A stretch of 8,714 nucleotides of DNA. Source: Paracoccaceae bacterium (GTDB taxonomy: Bacteria; Pseudomonadota; Alphaproteobacteria; Rhodobacterales; Rhodobacteraceae). Below are positions 6,079 to 8,714 of the stretch, piece after piece. Made by a program: the position numbers and the translations under genes. The notes beneath the pieces were generated by a model. That model was given only the letters and a program-made list of their open reading frames with translations. It searched no databases and had not been told where the DNA came from. Numbering within the stretch: position 1 is the stretch's first letter; every line of letters begins with the position of its first letter. The stretch lies in NCBI GenBank assembly GCA_015487255.1, contig WFQA01000205.1:1-8714 (forward strand), in the 5' to 3' direction.

Positions 6079-6516
6079 TCACACTTTTCCGTGCAGCATA
6101 TCGGTGAGGGCCGCGTTTTCCTGCTCGATCAGCTCGATCCTGGCCTTGACCACATCGCCAATGGAAACAACCCCAACCAGCTTGCCCTCATCCAGCACCG
6201 GCATATGGCGAAACCGCCCCCTGGTCATTTTGCTCATCAGCGAGACCACCGTATCTTGCGGCGCACAGGCGATCACATCCGCGGTCATGATCTCCCTTGT
6301 GCAATCGCTCATGCAGCCCACGCCATTTTTGCCGATTTCGCGCACGATATCGCGCTCGGAGAGAATACCATCCACCCGCGCCCCGTCTTCTGACACGATC
6401 AGCGCGCCGATCCGGTGCTCAGCAAGCATCTCGGCGGCCTTGCTGATGGTATCTCCGGGTTTGATGGTGAGCGCCCCCTCCACCGGCTTGGATTGCAATA
6501 TCTGGCTGACTTTCAT
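6079..6516 (-). CDS. CBS-domain pair (Bateman module) protein
   Basis: The 145-residue product consists almost entirely of two CBS domains, about residues 5-65 and 75-130. Each ends in the characteristic G-h-x-S-x-x-D element: GILSERD (50-56) and GVVSIGD (115-121). A short charged helix (VKARIELIEQEN) closes the protein. There is no signal peptide, membrane segment or fused catalytic domain. Stand-alone CBS pairs usually bind adenine nucleotides and act as energy or redox sensors for a partner protein; the ligand and partner here are unknown. Start choice is supported by GGAGG on the minus strand (complement of 6523-6527), six bases before the ATG. It is the upstream gene of a possible two-gene unit with coaD and diverges from mmsA across 170 bp. 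Whether it affects CoA synthesis is only a guess from position. Confidence 0.93.
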   Translation of the reverse strand: MKVSQILQSKPVEGALTIKPGDTISKAAEMLAEHRIGALIVSEDGARVDGILSERDIVREIGKNGVGCMSDCTREIMTADVIACAPQDTVVSLMSKMTRGRFRHMPVLDEGKLVGVVSIGDVVKARIELIEQENAALTDMLHGKV

Positions 6517-6578
6517 CTGGCACCTCCCTGAATTGTCTATAAAACACTGTGCAGCCGGGGGGGTGGCCTGTCAAGTTT

Positions 6579-6607
6579 TTGCCCGCAATTGTGGTTTTTG
6601 ATAAACT
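6579..6607 (+). promoter_or_regulatory. candidate mmsA promoter
   Basis: TTGCCC (6579-6584) and TAAACT (6602-6607) lie 17 bp apart, and each matches four of six sigma-70 consensus bases. Transcription would start near 6614, leaving a leader of about 73 nt. This is the best-spaced pair I find in the 170-bp divergent spacer. For the CBS gene on the other strand, a perfect TTGACA (complement of 6569-6574) has no -10 at a usable distance. Confidence 0.35.
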
Positions 6608-6611
6608 GACC

Positions 6612-6623
6612 AAGTGTTCACTT
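6612..6623. promoter_or_regulatory. candidate operator overlapping the mmsA transcription start
   Basis: AAGTG-TT-CACTT is a perfect inverted repeat with a two-base centre. It sits on the predicted start site, where a repressor would block transcription. The size and symmetry suit a small dimeric regulator such as one of the TetR or GntR families, but no regulator gene is in view and the family cannot be assigned. Confidence 0.35.
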
Positions 6624-6686
6624 TTGATCTTCCCCTTTGGGCTTGTTGGGTTGTAAGCTGCCTGAGGAATTAACGGAGGAAATCTG

Positions 6687-8186
6687 ATGCACGAGATCAA
6701 GCACTATCTGAATGGCGCCCATGTGGCGGGCACATCGGGCCGTTACGGCGATGTTTTCAACCCGGCCACCGGCGAGGTGATCGCCAGGGTGCCGCTGGCA
6801 ACAGCGGCAGAAATGGACAAGGCGGTGCAATTCGCCGTGGCCGCCCAGCCCGCATGGGGGGCAACAAACCCGCAGCGCCGGGCGCGGGTGATGATGAAGA
6901 TGGTGGATCTTCTGCACCGCGATATGGACAAGCTGGCCGAAGCGCTTTCCCGCGAGCATGGCAAAACCCTGCCCGATGCCAAGGGGGATGTGATCCGTGG
7001 CCTCGAGGTGGTGGAATATTGCATCGGCGCGCCGCAGCTTCTGAAGGGCGAATATACCGACGGGGCCGGCCCCGGCATTGACATGTATTCGATGAAGCAA
7101 CCGCTGGGCGTGACCGCCGGCGTCACCCCGTTCAACTTCCCCGCCATGATCCCGATGTGGATGTTCGCCCCGGCACTGGCGGCGGGCAATGCCTTTATTC
7201 TCAAACCTTCCGAGCGCAACCCGACCGTGCCGGTGATGCTGGCCGAGCTGTTTGAGGAGGCCGGGCTGCCCAAGGGCATTTTACAGGTGGTGCAGGGAGA
7301 TAAAGAAGCGGTGGATGCGATTATCAGCCACCCCACCATCCAGTCGATCGGCTTTGTCGGCTCGACCCCGATTGCCGAATATATTTACGGCAATGGCTGC
7401 GCCGCGGGCAAGCGGGTGCAGGCCTTTGGCGGGGCGAAAAACCACGCCATCATCATGCCGGACGCGGATATGGACCAGGTGGTGGACGCCCTGATTGGCG
7501 CTGGCTACGGCGCGGCGGGCGAACGCTGCATGGCTATTTCGGTGGCGGTACCGGTGGGCGAGGATACCGCGAACCGGCTCATTGCCGCGCTGGCACCCCG
7601 GGTCGAGAGCCTGAAAATCGGACCATATACCTCGGAGGATGACGTCGATTTCGGGCCGGTGATCACCCCCGAGGCCAAGCGCAAAATTCTTGGCTTGGTT
7701 GATAGCGGCGTTGAGCAGGGGGCGAAACTGGTGGTCGATGGCCGCAATTTCAGCCTGCAAGGCTATGAGGACGGTAATTTCGTCGGAGCCTGCCTGTTTG
7801 ACAACGTCACCCCCGAGATGGACATCTACAAAACCGAAATCTTCGGCCCGGTGCTCAGTACCCTGCGCGCCAAAACCTATGAGGAGGCGGTCAGCTACGC
7901 GATGGAGCACGAATATGGCAACGGCACCGCGATTTTCACCCGTGATGGTGACACCGCGCGTGACTTTGCCAGCCGGATCAATGTCGGCATGGTCGGGGTG
8001 AATGTGCCGATTCCTGTGCCATTGGCCTATCATACTTTTGGCGGCTGGAAGAAATCCGCCTTTGGTGACCTCAACCAGCACGGGCCGGATGCGTTCAAAT
8101 TCTATACCCGCACCAAAACCGTGACCTCGCGCTGGCCATCAGGCACCAAGGAAGGGGCCGATTTCAGCATCCCGACGATGGAATAA
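6687..8186 (+). CDS. mmsA: methylmalonate-semialdehyde dehydrogenase (CoA-acylating)
   Basis: This enzyme oxidises methylmalonate semialdehyde with NAD+ and CoA, releasing CO2 and propionyl-CoA (malonate semialdehyde gives acetyl-CoA). It is the distal step of valine breakdown and acts in the cytoplasm. The 499-residue product is a full-length aldehyde dehydrogenase. It has the oxyanion Asn in TPFNFP (Asn150), the Rossmann element GFVGSTPIAEYIYG (222-235), the catalytic Cys281 in GERCMAISVAV (codon 7527-7529) and EIFGPVL near the NAD site. The segment FGGAKNHAIIMPDAD lacks the catalytic Glu of ordinary aldehyde dehydrogenases, which is diagnostic of the CoA-dependent MMSDH group. The start has a strong GGAGG (6675-6679) seven bases upstream. 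The following acyl-CoA dehydrogenase supports a role in valine catabolism rather than inositol catabolism (iolA), although the two families overlap. Confidence 0.97.
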   Translation: MHEIKHYLNGAHVAGTSGRYGDVFNPATGEVIARVPLATAAEMDKAVQFAVAAQPAWGATNPQRRARVMMKMVDLLHRDMDKLAEALSREHGKTLPDAKGDVIRGLEVVEYCIGAPQLLKGEYTDGAGPGIDMYSMKQPLGVTAGVTPFNFPAMIPMWMFAPALAAGNAFILKPSERNPTVPVMLAELFEEAGLPKGILQVVQGDKEAVDAIISHPTIQSIGFVGSTPIAEYIYGNGCAAGKRVQAFGGAKNHAIIMPDADMDQVVDALIGAGYGAAGERCMAISVAVPVGEDTANRLIAALAPRVESLKIGPYTSEDDVDFGPVITPEAKRKILGLVDSGVEQGAKLVVDGRNFSLQGYEDGNFVGACLFDNVTPEMDIYKTEIFGPVLSTLRAKTYEEAVSYAMEHEYGNGTAIFTRDGDTARDFASRINVGMVGVNVPIPVPLAYHTFGGWKKSAFGDLNQHGPDAFKFYTRTKTVTSRWPSGTKEGADFSIPTME

Positions 8187-8203
8187 CCCGCACCGCAATA
8201 GAG

Positions 8204-8234
8204 AAAAATACCCCGCCCTGCGCGGGGTATTTTT
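8204..8234 (+). terminator. strong intrinsic terminator after mmsA
   Basis: Arms AAAAATACCCCGC (8204-8216) and GCGGGGTATTTTT (8222-8234) form a perfect 13-pair stem with a five-base loop, ending in five T residues. It begins 17 bases after the mmsA stop. The A-tract on the left arm means it could also work for transcription from the opposite strand. It should separate mmsA from the acyl-CoA dehydrogenase transcript. Confidence 0.9.
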
Positions 8235-8265
8235 ATGTAACATACTATAGTTACTACATATTTAC

Positions 8266-8311
8266 GCCTTTGGCATGACTACTAACCTAGGTTAGTAGTC
8301 ACACCAAAGGC
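8266..8311. repeat. 46-bp interrupted palindrome
   Basis: The core is a perfect, spacerless 26-bp palindrome (8276-8301): TGACTACTAACCT followed at once by its reverse complement, centred on CCTAGG. Outside it, CA on each side mismatches symmetrically (8274-8275 and 8302-8303). GCCTTTGG (8266-8273) and CCAAAGGC (8304-8311) then extend the symmetry. It lies 31 bp past the mmsA terminator and 103 bp before the next gene. No T-run follows. It may be an operator for a dimeric or tetrameric regulator, a dispersed palindromic element, or an RNA hairpin; I cannot decide which. Confidence 0.9.
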
Positions 8312-8353
8312 CTAGGGTTAACCAAATCAACGCCATATCACCAATCTTTTATC

Positions 8354-8382
8354 TTCCCAAAACCACAAGAGTTTTCTATGCT
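8354..8382 (+). promoter_or_regulatory. candidate promoter of the acyl-CoA dehydrogenase gene
   Basis: TTCCCA (8354-8359) and TATGCT (8377-8382) are 17 bp apart, each matching four of six consensus bases, with a predicted start near 8389. This would place the 46-bp palindrome roughly 80-125 bp upstream of the start, in activator or distal-operator range. It is a weak prediction based on hexamers alone. Confidence 0.25.
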
Positions 8383-8414
8383 GAACTGAACAACCATTCA
8401 TTTCATGAGGCCCC

Positions 8415-8714
8415 ATGGATTTCGCCCTCTCAGACGAACAGCAAATGATCTTTGACATGGCCTATGATTTTGGCCAGGCCGAAATCGCCCCCCACGCGAT
8501 GCAGTGGGAAGAAGACGGCACCATTCCCAAACGTTTATGGCCTCAGATCGCCGCCCTTGGCTTTGGCGGGCTTTATGTCAGCGAGGATTACGGCGGTTCA
8601 GGCCTTTCGCGCCTTAATGCCACGCTGGTGTTTGAGGCCCTCGCCATGGCCTGCCCTGCTGTTGGTTCGTTCCTTTCCATCCACAACATGTGCGGCGGCA
8701 TGATCGACAAATTC
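8415..8714 (+). CDS. acyl-CoA dehydrogenase, isobutyryl-CoA dehydrogenase-like, 3' end cut by window
   Basis: The first 100 codons of an FAD-dependent acyl-CoA dehydrogenase are present; family members are about 380 residues. MDFALSDEQQMIFDMAYDF and the later PQIAALGFGGLYVSEDYGGSG (about 44-64) are the standard N-terminal helical-domain signature. FLSIHNMCGGMID (about 86-98) closely resembles the ACAD8/isobutyryl-CoA dehydrogenase group. That enzyme oxidises isobutyryl-CoA to methacrylyl-CoA in valine breakdown and passes electrons to electron-transfer flavoprotein. The mmsA neighbour fits. The start is fixed: an in-frame TGA lies at 8406-8408, and GAGG at 8407-8410 is only four bases before the ATG, a short spacing. 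The active-site Glu and FAD contacts lie beyond the window. A short- or branched-chain acyl-CoA dehydrogenase of another specificity remains possible. Confidence 0.93.
   Translation, partial: MDFALSDEQQMIFDMAYDFGQAEIAPHAMQWEEDGTIPKRLWPQIAALGFGGLYVSEDYGGSGLSRLNATLVFEALAMACPAVGSFLSIHNMCGGMIDKF

Noticed and set aside
6064..6094. Intrinsic terminator of the CBS gene (minus strand U-run from 6069 to 6064)
   Set aside because: The U-run is real, but the only stem before it is four pairs (GCAC/GTGC) with a large loop, too weak to call.
6536..6574. Sigma-70 promoter for the CBS gene using a perfect TTGACA on the minus strand
   Set aside because: The nearest TATAGA-like -10 is 27 bases away, outside the usable spacing.
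8452..8703. Plus-strand open frame within the acyl-CoA dehydrogenase
   Set aside because: It is in another frame. The frame starting at 8415 gives a clear acyl-CoA dehydrogenase sequence.

Overview
The window looks like chromosomal DNA of an alphaproteobacterium, most likely Rhodobacterales (roseobacter/Rhodobacter-type). Three things support this: the alphaproteobacterial style of GyrA with an acidic insertion in its C-terminal domain, the coaD gene nearby, and a valine-degradation pair (mmsA plus an isobutyryl-CoA-dehydrogenase-like acyl-CoA dehydrogenase). This placement rests on pattern recognition, not on a database search. No phage, transposase, integrase, CRISPR array, tRNA or rRNA is visible.

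Layout. (1) 1-2685: gyrA (DNA gyrase subunit A), plus strand, missing only its extreme 5' end. (2) 2823-5410: three tandem plus-strand paralogues of 233, 235 and 230 residues. Each has a 20-residue signal peptide ending in A-x-A before QM. Each has a strand/turn pattern that reads as a 12-stranded outer-membrane beta-barrel, followed by a conserved 19-20-residue tail. I do not recognise the family. The genes are separated by 223 and 262 bp, so each probably has its own control region. The middle gene has a good FNR/FnrL-type box placed for a class II promoter, and a leader that can form a long stem. (3) 5504-6516: two minus-strand genes, coaD (phosphopantetheine adenylyltransferase) and, upstream of it, a two-CBS-domain protein. 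The third barrel gene and coaD converge on a 93-bp spacer with three hairpins. (4) 6687-8714: mmsA, diverging from the CBS gene, then a very strong intrinsic terminator, a striking 46-bp palindrome, and the first 100 codons of an acyl-CoA dehydrogenase that runs off the end.

How the parts relate. gyrA and coaD are housekeeping genes. mmsA and the acyl-CoA dehydrogenase should act in the same pathway (valine: isobutyryl-CoA to methacrylyl-CoA, and later methylmalonate semialdehyde to propionyl-CoA), although a terminator between them implies separate promoters. The least explained parts are the barrel cluster between gyrA and coaD and the palindrome at 8266-8311. The barrel genes are visibly more A/T-rich at third codon positions than gyrA or mmsA, which fits accessory, surface-exposed genes. 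No complete new multi-gene system can be claimed from this window; the barrel cluster with its possible oxygen-responsive control is the best candidate for something undescribed.
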